64,000 nt of DNA. It comes from Sphingopyxis fribergensis (lineage in GTDB: Bacteria > Pseudomonadota > Alphaproteobacteria > Sphingomonadales > Sphingomonadaceae). Position numbers and translations under genes: made by a program. The stretch covers positions 224,501 to 288,500 of the forward strand of contig NZ_CP009122.1 in assembly GCF_000803645.1 (NCBI RefSeq), written 5' to 3'. The notes under the pieces were generated by a model. That model saw only the letters and a list, made by a program, of their open reading frames with translations. It was not told the DNA's origin and made no database searches. Positions within the stretch are counted from its first letter, which is position 1; every line of letters begins with the position of its first letter. Shown piece after piece: positions 25,500-34,711 of this stretch.

Positions 25500-26996
25500 A
25501 TGAGCAATATCATCGAAGCTCGCATCAAGACGGCGCTGGCGGAACCGCTGACGTCCGACGACAGGATCGATCCGGCAAAGGAGCTACAGGAAGTCCTTTC
25601 CTCGGTCGGCCTGGGTTCGCACGATGCCGACGGTACTATCAGCTTCATTGGCAAGGACCCGGTGATTTCCAGCCCGTGGCCGCTCGCTACCATGGCGGGT
25701 GTATCGCTGATGGCGAAGGCGGTGGCCTTTGCCGGCATATGGAAGACGCGGACCGGCGAGGGGCAGGATTTGTCTGTAGATCTGCGGCGAGTCCTCCACC
25801 GTCTCTGCCCCTTCTACGATAAGAAATGGGAGATGCTGAACGGATATGCCCCAGGTACGCCGTCCGATCCCACCAATCCATTCATGCCCAGTCACATGTA
25901 TCAGACACGCGACGGGCGCTGGATCCAGTTGCTCAACATCTACCCCCGGACCAAATCGGCGGCGCTGGCCCTGCTGGGTTGCAATGATAGCGTCAGCGCC
26001 ATCTCCGCCGCGGTGCGCGGATATGATGGGCTCGATCTCGAACAGCGCTTTAACGAAGCGGGCTTGCAGGCGACGCTCGTGCGAACCGTGGAGGAATTCG
26101 TGGCGACCGAGCAGTTCGGCTATCTCAAGGACATGCCGCTCGTCGAAATCACGAAGATCGGTGACAGCGATCCCGTTCCGTTTACCGCCGATCCCAAGAC
26201 GCCGCTCGACGGTATTCGCGCGCTCGGCCTCGGCCGGGTGATCGCGGGCGCCGGGCTCGGGCGCGCGCTTGCCTATCATGGGGCGGATGTTCTCAATATC
26301 TGGGGGCCGAACGACTTCGAGATGGATCTGACCTATTACACGGCCAATGTCGGCATGCGGTCGGCCACCATGGATCTGAAGCGCGCCGACGAGCTGGCGC
26401 GTTTCAAGGCGCTGGCGCAGGACGCCGACATCATGTTCTCCAACCGCCGCCCCGGCTTCCTTGGTCGCTACAACCTGACGGCAGAGCAGATGGCGGAACT
26501 CAATCCGGGACTGATCCACGTCGATATGTCGCTCTACGGCTGGCATGGGCCCTGGGCGGACCGCATCGGCTTCGACCAGAATGCCGGCGGTGTCAGCGGC
26601 GTCTTCGCCCGCGAAGGTACGCCCGAGCGTCCGCAACTGACCGAGATCTTCGTCGTCAACGACTATGCCATGTCCTGGATTTCGAGCGTCGCCGTGGCGG
26701 CTGCGCTTCAGCGGCGCGCAGTCGAAGGTGGCAGCTATCGCATCCGCATTTCGCTGGCGCGCCTGTCGATCTGGCTACTGAAGATGGGCATATTCGATAA
26801 GTCCTATGCGGCCTCGATCGCGGGCACGCCCGGCGACCACGAGTATCTGGCGCCCGAAATGTTCGAAGCCAATACACCTTGCGGGCACTACCAGGGCGTT
26901 ACCGATCAGGTGCAGATGTCCCGTACGCCGGGCTTCTACGCCACGCCGCTTGTGCCCCGCGGATCGAATAAGCCGGAATGGCTTCCCCGCCGCTAA
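25500..26996 (+). CDS. Family III CoA-transferase with its halves in swapped order
   Basis: A 498-residue CaiB/BaiF-type protein, longer than the usual 400. Residues 60-230 resemble what is normally the C-terminal half: TRTGEGQDLSVDLR, then a HMYQTRDGRWIQLL segment and a VEEFVATEQFGYL segment. The usual N-terminal half follows from about 233: TPLDGIRALGLGRVIAGAGLGRALAYHGADV, NVGMRSATMDLK, NRRPGFLGRYNLT, and GFDQNAGG with the probable catalytic Asp near 359. The order is therefore the reverse of formyl-CoA transferase. Long proteins of this arrangement occur in some actinobacteria and sphingomonads, as far as I recall. The ATG at 25500 has AGGAA seven bases upstream; an in-frame TTG at 25482 is less likely. 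Substrate unknown. Confidence 0.82.
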   Translation: MSNIIEARIKTALAEPLTSDDRIDPAKELQEVLSSVGLGSHDADGTISFIGKDPVISSPWPLATMAGVSLMAKAVAFAGIWKTRTGEGQDLSVDLRRVLHRLCPFYDKKWEMLNGYAPGTPSDPTNPFMPSHMYQTRDGRWIQLLNIYPRTKSAALALLGCNDSVSAISAAVRGYDGLDLEQRFNEAGLQATLVRTVEEFVATEQFGYLKDMPLVEITKIGDSDPVPFTADPKTPLDGIRALGLGRVIAGAGLGRALAYHGADVLNIWGPNDFEMDLTYYTANVGMRSATMDLKRADELARFKALAQDADIMFSNRRPGFLGRYNLTAEQMAELNPGLIHVDMSLYGWHGPWADRIGFDQNAGGVSGVFAREGTPERPQLTEIFVVNDYAMSWISSVAVAAALQRRAVEGGSYRIRISLARLSIWLLKMGIFDKSYAASIAGTPGDHEYLAPEMFEANTPCGHYQGVTDQVQMSRTPGFYATPLVPRGSNKPEWLPRR

Positions 26997-27015
26997 GGGG
27001 GACTCCGATGGTTCT

Positions 27016-27035
27016 GGGCCCCGCAATCCGGGCCC
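27016..27035 (+). promoter_or_regulatory. GGGCCC inverted repeat between CoA-transferase and lipocalin-like gene
   Basis: GGGCCC at 27016-27021 and again at 27030-27035 can form a six-pair stem with an eight-base loop, followed by GATTTTCC. It may attenuate transcription into the downstream gene. Confidence 0.35.
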
Positions 27036-27084
27036 GATTTTCCCTCGCCAGGCGGGGATAACCCACAGAACAAGGAAAAGTGAC

Positions 27085-27534
27085 ATGAGCAAGAGCTTGC
27101 GTGAAAGTCTTATCGGCGCCTGGACACTGGTCTCCTATGTCGAGAAGCCAGTCGACGGATCGCCAACTGTTCATCCTTTGGGAAAAGATGCGACTGGTAT
27201 CATCATGTATACACCGGACGGTTTCATGTCCGCCCAGTTGATGAAATCTGGCCGTCCGGAATTCGCGTCGGGAGACTGGTTCGGCGGTTCGGACGACGAA
27301 TATCGCCAAGCGGGGAACTACATAGCCTATTCCGGTCCCTTCCAAGTGAAGGAAGAGGATCAGACGCTGACACACGGCATGTTCGTTTCGTTCTTTCCCA
27401 ATTGGCTGGGCCAGACCCAGCCTCGCGTCGTCAGGCAGGAAGGCGACCTTCTCCACCTCAGCACGGCGTCGCCCATCCAGTCTGGGGGCAAGACCGTCAT
27501 GTCGTATCTGACATGGACGCGTGCCGGCAACTGA
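27085..27534 (+). CDS. Lipocalin-like domain protein
   Basis: A 149-residue protein of the lipocalin-like (Lipocalin_5) family. It begins SKSLRESLIGAWTLVSYVEKPVDG (GxW lipocalin motif) and continues with YTPDGFMSAQLMKSGRP and YIAYSGPFQV, all family features. There is no signal peptide, so it is cytoplasmic. Members often sit next to degradation genes and may bind or transform a small hydrophobic ligand. AAGGAAAAG precedes the ATG at 27085. It is last in the operon, 88 bp after the CoA-transferase. Confidence 0.82.
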   Translation: MSKSLRESLIGAWTLVSYVEKPVDGSPTVHPLGKDATGIIMYTPDGFMSAQLMKSGRPEFASGDWFGGSDDEYRQAGNYIAYSGPFQVKEEDQTLTHGMFVSFFPNWLGQTQPRVVRQEGDLLHLSTASPIQSGGKTVMSYLTWTRAGN

Positions 27535-27586
27535 CAGGGAGCAGTGCCAAGCGCGTGACGGCTTTGCGCGACCCATCTCTGATCGA

Positions 27587-27617
27587 CCGGCCCGTGGATC
27601 GAAGGACCGCGGGCCGG
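27587..27617 (+). terminator. Hairpin after the lipocalin-like gene
   Basis: CCGGCCCG (27587-27594) pairs with CGGGCCGG (27610-27617), an eight-pair GC stem with a 15-base loop, 52 bp past the stop at 27534. No T-run follows. The remaining bases to 27915 hold no gene I can support. Confidence 0.45.
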
Positions 27618-27915
27618 CATACTTTGCAACATGGTTTTGGCGATCGCCCCGCTGTGCCCGTACCCTCGCTGCCTGGACACAAAAGCCTCTCAACTCAACG
27701 AGACAGATCAAATCCCGCCAGCAAACGGTCGATCAGTGCGACGCCGGTCTATATGACATGGCCGTGAGTGAGGAAATGATCAGCTGGAGATTCCCGCAGC
27801 GCCACTTTGGCCCTCGATGCCCTTGGTGAATGGCAATGCGATCGTTGGCGCATGACCATGCCCAAGGTGGGGGGAGGATGCGCCTGCGATACATCAAGAG
27901 AGGCGCGTCAATGCT

Positions 27916-29277
27916 TCAATGCAGCTTGAGGCGCGGCCGTATGACCTGATTGACCTTGCCGACAGCCATCAACGCGAGACCACGCAGCCAGCCATGGACT
28001 GCCAGAACATGCATACGATAAAGCGACGTGTAGACGAATCTCGCCAATCGACCCTCGACCGCGAGGCGTCCGCCTATCAAATTGCCCATCAAGCTACCGA
28101 CGGTCGAAAAGCGGCTGAGCGATACAAGCGATCCATGGTCGCGATAGACAAAATCGAGGAGGGGCTTGCCGGCGGTGATCCGCAAAAGATTTCGGTAGAC
28201 CATCGATGCCATTTGATGTGCGGCCTGCGCGCGCGGTGGTATCGGCCGCTCGGTGCCTGGAAGGAGGCAGGAACAACAATCCCCCAACGCAAAAATCCTT
28301 TCGTCCTCTGTCGTCTGAAGGGTGGGACGCACAAGAAGCTGAGAAGCGCGATTGACCTCGAGACCATCAAGATGGCTCAACAGGGCATGGCCCTTTACGC
28401 CGGCCGCCCATACCATGAGATCCGCCTCGATCCGTTCGCCCTCTTTGGTAATGATGGCGTGCTTTTCGGCACTCGTGACGGGCACGCCCGTGAGAACCCG
28501 GACACCTAGAGCTTCAAGTTCCGCCTGCGCGGCCTTGGCGAGACGCTCTGGCAGAGCCGGAAGTATGCGCGGCCCCGCCTCGACCAACGTGACCTTAAGC
28601 CTGCTCTCGTCGAAAACCTCGAGGCCGTAAAGGCGAAGCGCCGATGCGGCATTGTACAACTCGGCACTCAGCTCCACTCCGGTAGCGCCCCCGCCAATGA
28701 TCACCACTCGCACATATTCATTGACCGTGCAGTCAGCACTCATTCGTCGCGATACTCTGAGGCAATGATCGAGCAGCTTCGACCGGAAGCGGTCTGCCTG
28801 GGCGCGTTCATCAAGAAAGATGCAGTTTTCGCGAACACCCGGCGTACCGAAGTCGTTGCTCACTGAGCCGATGGCAAGCACGAGATAATCATAGCGGATC
28901 GCATGGCGGCCCACGATCTCGCTGCCATCCTCATCATGCACCGGAGCAATGATGACCTGGCGTTTCGTCCGGTTGATCGTCTCGAGCGTACCGTAATAGA
29001 AGCGGTAGCCCCAGCGATGGCAGTGACCGCGATATCCCACCTCATCCAGATTGGCATCAAGGGAGCCGGCCGCGACCTCGTGCAACAGCGGTTTCCAGAT
29101 ATGCGTGTGGTTGCGATCGATGAGGATTATGTCATGATTCTTTCGCCCAAAATGCGCACCAAGTTTTCTTACCAACTCGAGCCCGCCCGCACCGCCGCCC
29201 ACCACGACGATCTGGGTTTTCTTCGATTTGGCCACCTGTTGTTTAGATTTGGGACGTGAGCTGGTATCGATCGTCAT
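27916..29277 (-). CDS. ndh: Type II NADH:quinone oxidoreductase (NDH-2)
   Basis: A 453-residue single-subunit, non-proton-pumping NADH dehydrogenase attached to the inner membrane face. The FAD-binding fold is IVVVGGGAGGLELVRKL (about 23-39), the NADH-binding fold is VVIIGGGATGVELSAEL near 190, and IFALGDCCS near 322 is the second FAD contact. The C-terminal amphipathic region (RMHVLAVHGWLRGLALMAVGKVNQVIRPRLKL) fits membrane binding. Downstream of the ALDH and ADH genes on the same strand, it could reoxidise the NADH they make, although 244 bp separates it from the ALDH. Confidence 0.93.
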   Translation of the reverse strand: MTIDTSSRPKSKQQVAKSKKTQIVVVGGGAGGLELVRKLGAHFGRKNHDIILIDRNHTHIWKPLLHEVAAGSLDANLDEVGYRGHCHRWGYRFYYGTLETINRTKRQVIIAPVHDEDGSEIVGRHAIRYDYLVLAIGSVSNDFGTPGVRENCIFLDERAQADRFRSKLLDHCLRVSRRMSADCTVNEYVRVVIIGGGATGVELSAELYNAASALRLYGLEVFDESRLKVTLVEAGPRILPALPERLAKAAQAELEALGVRVLTGVPVTSAEKHAIITKEGERIEADLMVWAAGVKGHALLSHLDGLEVNRASQLLVRPTLQTTEDERIFALGDCCSCLLPGTERPIPPRAQAAHQMASMVYRNLLRITAGKPLLDFVYRDHGSLVSLSRFSTVGSLMGNLIGGRLAVEGRLARFVYTSLYRMHVLAVHGWLRGLALMAVGKVNQVIRPRLKLH

Positions 29278-29521
29278 CGCATGCGCCTCTATACTGGGTT
29301 CATTTTGAGTCGTCAGGCTGCCAAGAGAACTGCCCGTCGGGACATCTCGGGGCTGGCGGTCGCGCGCCTGCGTTTGTCAGATAGAGGCCACATCGCTGTC
29401 CAAGCACGCGGTTCTGAGCCCAATCGGGCGAACGGCCCGTGATACAGGCGCCTTCTATGATGACATGAGGGTGCCGCTGCACGGCGAAATCCGTCTGGAC
29501 CTCGCCATGCAGGGTGGCCGG

Positions 29522-30958
29522 TCACGCCGTGATCAAGCCTGCAATTACCTGTTCGGCGCCTTCGCTATAGGGCGCGCGCATCAGGAGGTTCGACTCGCCG
29601 CCTTCGCTCTGCACGAATACCGGCTTCGCATGGCTCAGCGCGCGGAAGCCATATTCGCCATGGTAGTGGCCCATGCCAGACGCTCCGACGCCGCCAAACG
29701 GAAGCGTATCAAGAAAAACATGGGTCATTGCATCGTTCACGATAAGCGCGCCCGATGTGGTCCGCGCTGCAACCTCGGATCGGACATCCAGATTGTTGCT
29801 GAACAAGTAGAGTGCCAGTGGACGAGCACGGGCATTGATATAGGCGATCGCGTCTTCAAGCGTGCCGTAGGTGACAATAGGAAGTAGCGGCCCAAAAATC
29901 TCCTCCCGCGTAACGCGCATTTCATCAGTCGTACCAAGCACCAATGTCGGAGCAACCTTACGCTTCGCTGGATCGGACAAATCTTCGTTTAACGGGTTGA
30001 GCGAGACCAAGGTCGCACCTTTGATCCTGGCGTCTTCGATCAGGGCATGTTGGCGCGCAAACCCCCCCGCATTAAGCATGGAAGTATAGTCATCATTGTC
30101 GCGTAGGCTGGTATACATCGCCGCCACCGCTGCTTTAGCCTGCTCGACAAAATCCTCCACGCGCTCTTCCTGAATCAGGACATAGTCCGGAGATAGGCAA
30201 ATCTGTCCGGCGTTGAAGGTTTTTACCGTAAGGATGCGCTCGGCCATCTCCCGCAAGTCGGCGTCAGCACAGACGAGTACAGGAGATTTTCCGCCAAGTT
30301 CAAGGGTTACGGGAACCAGATTCTCGGATGCTGATCGCATTACATGATGTGCTACCTGCGTACTGCCGGTGAAAACCAAATGGTCGAACGGCTGGGCTGA
30401 AAAAGCCGATCCAGTGGCCGGTCCACCGAGTACAGTGGTCAATTCGTCCTGATCGAAATATTCGTCGATCAGGTCAGCCAAAAGTTGAGATGTTGCCGGG
30501 GTCAATTCCGACGGCTTGAGCATAGCACGATTGCCTGCTGCGAAGCAGTTCGCCAATGGTCCAAAGGCCAGCACGACAGGAAAATTCCAGGGGCTGATAA
30601 TACCGGTTACGCCCAGCGGCTGATACTCGACCCAGGCTTGGGTGCCTGGGAAGGGTTCCAGTTGTGGCTGAGGCCTCATCCATTCATCGATATGGTTGAG
30701 ATTGAAGCGCAGCCCTTCCACGGATGCGAGGATGTCGGCGAGCAAAGTTTCCTGCCGGCTTCGCGTTCCGAAGTCGGACGAGACGACATCGATAATCGCC
30801 TCCTGATGCGTCCGCAACAGGTCGATTGCCCTGCTGATGCGGTCCTTGCGTAAGGCAGGTGAGGGCGGCCCTGCTTCGAACTGAGCGTGTTTCATTCGAT
30901 CGAGCCGTTCACGGATTTGGTCTGCCGAGGGATCGTCGGGAAGTCGCAAATTGGGCAT
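29522..30958 (-). CDS. Coniferyl-aldehyde dehydrogenase family protein
   Basis: A complete 478-residue aldehyde dehydrogenase of the coniferyl-aldehyde type. SPWNFP is at 122-127, the base Glu at 220 (LELGGKSP) and the catalytic Cys at 254 (GQICLSPDY). The C-terminal region contains PFGGVGASGMGHYHGEYGF. It follows the alcohol dehydrogenase by 32 bp. Together they form a second alcohol-to-acid pair, paralogous to the pair at the left edge. Substrate may be any aromatic or long-chain aldehyde. Confidence 0.92.
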   Translation of the reverse strand: MPNLRLPDDPSADQIRERLDRMKHAQFEAGPPSPALRKDRISRAIDLLRTHQEAIIDVVSSDFGTRSRQETLLADILASVEGLRFNLNHIDEWMRPQPQLEPFPGTQAWVEYQPLGVTGIISPWNFPVVLAFGPLANCFAAGNRAMLKPSELTPATSQLLADLIDEYFDQDELTTVLGGPATGSAFSAQPFDHLVFTGSTQVAHHVMRSASENLVPVTLELGGKSPVLVCADADLREMAERILTVKTFNAGQICLSPDYVLIQEERVEDFVEQAKAAVAAMYTSLRDNDDYTSMLNAGGFARQHALIEDARIKGATLVSLNPLNEDLSDPAKRKVAPTLVLGTTDEMRVTREEIFGPLLPIVTYGTLEDAIAYINARARPLALYLFSNNLDVRSEVAARTTSGALIVNDAMTHVFLDTLPFGGVGASGMGHYHGEYGFRALSHAKPVFVQSEGGESNLLMRAPYSEGAEQVIAGLITA

Positions 30959-30990
30959 GTTGTGTGTCCGTTGTTAATAGGGGGCGCGTG

Positions 30991-32064
30991 TCAATCGTGC
31001 GTGAGAACGAGACGACCATTGACCTTCCCGGCGCGAAGTAGCTGGATCGCCTCGTTGACCTCAGCGATGGGAACTTCCTGCACAGGTATAGGCTTGATGG
31101 CGCCAGCACGAACATAGGTCATCAGTTCGACCATTTCATCGAGGCTGCCGACGAACGAGCCGGCAATGCTGACCTGGCGAATTGCCAGCAGCGGAAGCGG
31201 CACATGGGCCTCGCCGCCGAACAGTCCGACAATCACGAGTTTGCCGCTTGTCTTGAGTTGATCCAGTGCAAATTCCGCAGTGGCAGGCGCTCCTACAAAA
31301 TCCACGACACCAGCCAGCCCGCCGGTGGCTTCACGCAGTCGCTCTGCGGCATCAGGTGTTGAGCTGTTGATCGTGAGGTCTGCGCCATACTGGTCGGCGG
31401 CCACCTTCAATCTCTCGTCATTGACATCGACCACCGCGACCTTCTGAAATCCCGAGCCCTTGGCGATGGCGAGCGCCATCATGCCGACGCCGCCGGCACC
31501 AATGATCGCTATCCACTGATCCTGTCGTCCGTCGAGTTTTTTCAGGGCGGAAAAGGAGGTAAGCCCGGAGCATGCATAAGGACCCGCAAGCAGAGGATCG
31601 ACTCCCCTCGCTTCGATCAGGAATTTGGGCTCGCGCACCAGGAGATGATCTGCCTGCCCACCTGGTTGCTGCATGCCGATAACCTGCGGATTGGCGCACT
31701 GGTGATCCAGTCCTCTGTTGCAATATTCGCAGTCACCGCAACCTATCCAGGGGTAGATGATAACGGGACGACCTCGATCAGCTTCGTCCATTCCCGCATC
31801 AGGGCCAAAATCGACGATGGTGCCGAAGGGCTCATGCCCGAGAACGAAAGGCGGATTCACGCCAAGTGCCGTCAGTGGCAGATTATTGCCGCCACCCAGA
31901 TTGAGATGGCCCTCGTGGAAATGCAGATCGGAATGACAAAGACCACAGGAATGCACTCGAACCAGTACTTGCTTTCCGGTCGGCTTGTGCAGTTCGGAAA
32001 TCCGTTCCTCGAGCGGTTCGCCAAATGCGACCACCGTCTGCGCTTTTACGGTTTGATTTTCCAA
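30991..32064 (-). CDS. Zinc-dependent alcohol dehydrogenase (AdhP-like)
   Basis: A 357-residue MDR alcohol dehydrogenase. Catalytic zinc ligands C43 (GLCHSDLH) and H77 (LGHEP), and structural zinc cysteines C109, C112, C115 and C123, are present; IIGAGGVGMMALAIAK is the NAD-binding loop. The only sensible start is a TTG at 32064 with AGAGG upstream. First gene of a unit with the coniferyl-type ALDH. Expected to oxidise a primary alcohol; identity of the substrate unknown. Confidence 0.9.
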   Translation of the reverse strand: MENQTVKAQTVVAFGEPLEERISELHKPTGKQVLVRVHSCGLCHSDLHFHEGHLNLGGGNNLPLTALGVNPPFVLGHEPFGTIVDFGPDAGMDEADRGRPVIIYPWIGCGDCEYCNRGLDHQCANPQVIGMQQPGGQADHLLVREPKFLIEARGVDPLLAGPYACSGLTSFSALKKLDGRQDQWIAIIGAGGVGMMALAIAKGSGFQKVAVVDVNDERLKVAADQYGADLTINSSTPDAAERLREATGGLAGVVDFVGAPATAEFALDQLKTSGKLVIVGLFGGEAHVPLPLLAIRQVSIAGSFVGSLDEMVELMTYVRAGAIKPIPVQEVPIAEVNEAIQLLRAGKVNGRLVLTHD

Positions 32065-32636
32065 GAGTGAGTACCTCTTCTTATTTTACATGGAAAGTGT
32101 GTTTGACGGGGTCATTTCGTGTGCGTTCTTGAATTTTCCCGTCATCTTCAAGATCGAGGTGAAAGATTTCGAGCGTTAGTAAGCGCACACCGACCTGTCT
32201 GCGCGCCGTTGCGTGCAGTGTTCATGCCATTTTGTGCAAAATTGGCTTTAATTGAGGTTCCGACGCGCTAGCCGGTCTTCAATGGCCAAAGGCAAATCTC
32301 GGTCGTCGAGACGGTGGCTGCCAGACGCCCTGAAATTGGAGGTCAGGCTATGCCCTGCAACCTGCACCTGGTTGCGGCCTGGGCAGCCCGGATAAGTCGA
32401 AACCGGAAACTTTTGGTCGGGGATCGGGCGGCCCGTGCCCATCTCAGCGGACCATCAATTTGCCGCAAATGTCGCAGCTATATGGCGCCTCTGTGCTTCG
32501 GAGGTACGCTGGCAAGACTTTGCTACTTTTCCGCCGATCCGGTGGGCGGGCGGGCACGCGTACTGGCCGCTAAAGTGCGGATCCGATGACACCGATCGTG
32601 TCAGACGGTAGGCCTGATGCTGGTCAGCGGTGGGTG
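32065..32636. other. Intergenic region upstream of the alcohol dehydrogenase; weak sigma-54-like site
   Basis: No gene is visible in these 570 bases. On the minus strand, at 32229-32214, TGGCATGAACACTGCA has the GG-N10-GC spacing of a sigma-54 promoter, pointing toward the alcohol dehydrogenase about 150 bp away. The match at the -12 box is imperfect and no sigma-54 activator is encoded nearby (the neighbour is AraC-type), so confidence is low. Confidence 0.3.
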
Positions 32637-33698
32637 TTAGGCGGATCGGCTGGCGCATTCCCGCGCGAGCGTGCTCAAGCGAGGCACTCTTGGCAGCTTC
32701 GTCGTCAATCTCGCGTGGCGATATTCCGTCGGCGTCATACCCAGTTGTTGTTTGAAAAGCCTCGCGAAGTGGGTCGCATCGGGAAACCCTGCGTCTAGAG
32801 CAATATCAGTGACGTTTCTGTGGGATTGGCCGGGATCAGAGAGGATGGCGCAGCTCAAGTCGATCCGATACTGCTGGATGGCCTTGTACGGCGTCTGCCC
32901 GCTCAGCTTCAATACGTTGTACAGGGTCCGCCTGGAAACATGCAGGATGTCCGCCAGGCCCTCCACCGAGAATTCGGGATCGGCGCCGTATGCACGGATC
33001 GCCTGGTGCGCCTGGGAGAGAAGAAGCGTTTCGCGTGACATATCGAGGAAAGCACCGCCATTGTCCATCGATCGACGTATGCCCGCCTCGATAAGTGTCG
33101 CGATTGCATGAGCCGTTGCCGCGACGTCGTCGCGCCCTGCCTCGACCTTACCGTCCAGGCACGCGCTGATAGTTTCGAACGCAATCGCCATGTTGCCGGC
33201 GATTGGATAGGTTTGCTCGGCCCAGTTTGCATCAGCAAGAAATCGTTGAATCGATACCGCTCCAACCGGCATCGCTACCGCTACGCAATCATAAGGTTCG
33301 TCAGAATCGAGCCGGTAAGGGCAGGCTGGATCATAGATGGTCCACATGCCTTCTTTCAGAATCTGGGCGCTTCCGTTGCGCCATAGTCTGCCCTGACCCC
33401 TGGTGATGAAGATCAACTTTACATAGTTGCCAATGTCAGCGGCTTTTCTATTCCAGCGCGCGCCGACACCACTGATCGACAGTCGGGCAAGTCGAAGCGC
33501 CGAAAGGCTGGCAAATTGTCCCAGAAGCTCGGGTTCGCCATTTGGCATATCGTCGTCGCTCACCAAAGAGAGCGGAAGCAATGCGCTCGTGACCGCGAGT
33601 TCGAGATCCGCAAGCCGGGCCCTATAGGGGCTTATCGCTTCGTCGGCAAAGCCCGGTGGTGTCATCTCGGGACGTGTTTGTGCGGTGCGTATGAACAT
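32637..33698 (-). CDS. AraC-family transcriptional activator
   Basis: A 353-residue regulator with an N-terminal AraC_binding_2-type sensor region and a C-terminal AraC DNA-binding domain (FSVEGLADILHVSRRTLYNVLKLSGQTPYKAIQQYRIDLSCAILSD, then VTDIALDAGFPDATHFARLFKQQLGMTPTEYR). This layout is seen in FeaR-like activators of aromatic amine or alcohol use. It points the same way as the ADH/ALDH genes and lies 570 bp upstream of them, so it may activate them. It is divergent from a TetR gene. Confidence 0.88.
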   Translation of the reverse strand: MFIRTAQTRPEMTPPGFADEAISPYRARLADLELAVTSALLPLSLVSDDDMPNGEPELLGQFASLSALRLARLSISGVGARWNRKAADIGNYVKLIFITRGQGRLWRNGSAQILKEGMWTIYDPACPYRLDSDEPYDCVAVAMPVGAVSIQRFLADANWAEQTYPIAGNMAIAFETISACLDGKVEAGRDDVAATAHAIATLIEAGIRRSMDNGGAFLDMSRETLLLSQAHQAIRAYGADPEFSVEGLADILHVSRRTLYNVLKLSGQTPYKAIQQYRIDLSCAILSDPGQSHRNVTDIALDAGFPDATHFARLFKQQLGMTPTEYRHARLTTKLPRVPRLSTLARECASRSA

Positions 33699-33825
33699 GT
33701 CGGCTCCATCCTGCGCTTTTCTCGTCCGGCGCTGCGATCCGATAAGTTGGGGCCGCCCTGCCTCTGTCCATATGGAGAATCAGACTGTATCGCGGCATGC
33801 TTGCAAACTCGGGACGAATGCCATA

Positions 33826-33843
33826 AATCATCATATGTTGATT
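33826..33843. promoter_or_regulatory. AATCA-N8-TGATT inverted repeat, possible TetR operator
   Basis: AATCA (33826-33830) and TGATT (33839-33843) form an 18-bp interrupted palindrome in an AT-rich pocket 23 bp before the TetR start at 33867, within the gap shared with the divergent AraC gene. Confidence 0.45.
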
Positions 33844-33866
33844 AAATCAGAGGGTGGCTGACGTCA

Positions 33867-34514
33867 ATGCCGGGTCGTACCAGGGTTGAAAATGACAGGC
33901 GTGGTCGCGGGAGGCCGAGGCACGGCTTGGAGGCAGACTCCAAGGAGGTGGCGCGGGTCGCCTTCGCCGCGTTTGCGGCTTCGGGCTATGAAGGCGCGAG
34001 CCTGCGTGAGATCGCATCTAAGGCCAATGTTGATCCTGCCCTTGTTTCTCGCAGATATGGATCAAAACTGGGATTGTGGAAATCCACTGTAGATGAACTC
34101 GCCCGGCGTATGGCCGCTGTCCACACACCGATCGCTGAACTGTGCGAAGACGGTTCGTCATACCCCGCCCGGCTGAGGATCGCACTGCGGAAATTCGTCG
34201 CTTTCAGCACGGAGGTCCCAGAACTTGGTCGTTTCTTTGCTGATGAAGTGGCAAAGCCGGGCGAGAGGCGCGACTATATTCTCGAACATATTTGGCGTCC
34301 GCATTTCGATACGGTCCAACCGCTGATGCGCGAGGCGTGCGATACCGGTCTTGTCGAAGTGGACGATCCGGATTTCCTCGTTTTTCTCCTCATTGGCATG
34401 GTTGCCATGCCCCTGATGATGAACTCCGTCATCAAGGATGAGCTGGGGGTCGACGACACCCAGCTCGCAGAACGGCTCAGTCGCTCCGTCGAGCGGCTGT
34501 TTCTTGGCGGATGA
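33867..34514 (+). CDS. TetR-family transcriptional regulator
   Basis: A 215-residue TetR repressor. After a basic N-terminus the helix-turn-helix is SLREIASKANVDPALVSRRYGSKLGLWKSTVDEL; the C-terminal ligand domain resembles TetR_C subgroups with FADEVAKPGERRDYILEHIWRP. The divergent gap to the AraC gene carries a palindrome that may be its operator. No obvious target operon lies downstream, so its target may be itself or the AraC gene. Confidence 0.88.
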   Translation: MPGRTRVENDRRGRGRPRHGLEADSKEVARVAFAAFAASGYEGASLREIASKANVDPALVSRRYGSKLGLWKSTVDELARRMAAVHTPIAELCEDGSSYPARLRIALRKFVAFSTEVPELGRFFADEVAKPGERRDYILEHIWRPHFDTVQPLMREACDTGLVEVDDPDFLVFLLIGMVAMPLMMNSVIKDELGVDDTQLAERLSRSVERLFLGG

Positions 34515-34711
34515 ATGGGCTTGGTCAGAACGGCCGAGCGATGCGCCTTAAACCGGCGCATCGTCGAAGGTCCGTTATGTCGGCCAACCGATGGGTGCAT
34601 CCGCGTATTAGATTATTCGATGATGTGATCTTTAAAAAAGCCAATTTCCGGTCGAGATTTCACCCATCTTGGCTACGCTATCAAGACCGCTTTGCCGACC
34701 TGACGCGAACT

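Noticed and set aside
32214..32229. Sigma-54 promoter for the alcohol dehydrogenase
   Set aside because: Spacing is right, but the -12 box is imperfect and no sigma-54 activator is present; kept only as a weak note.
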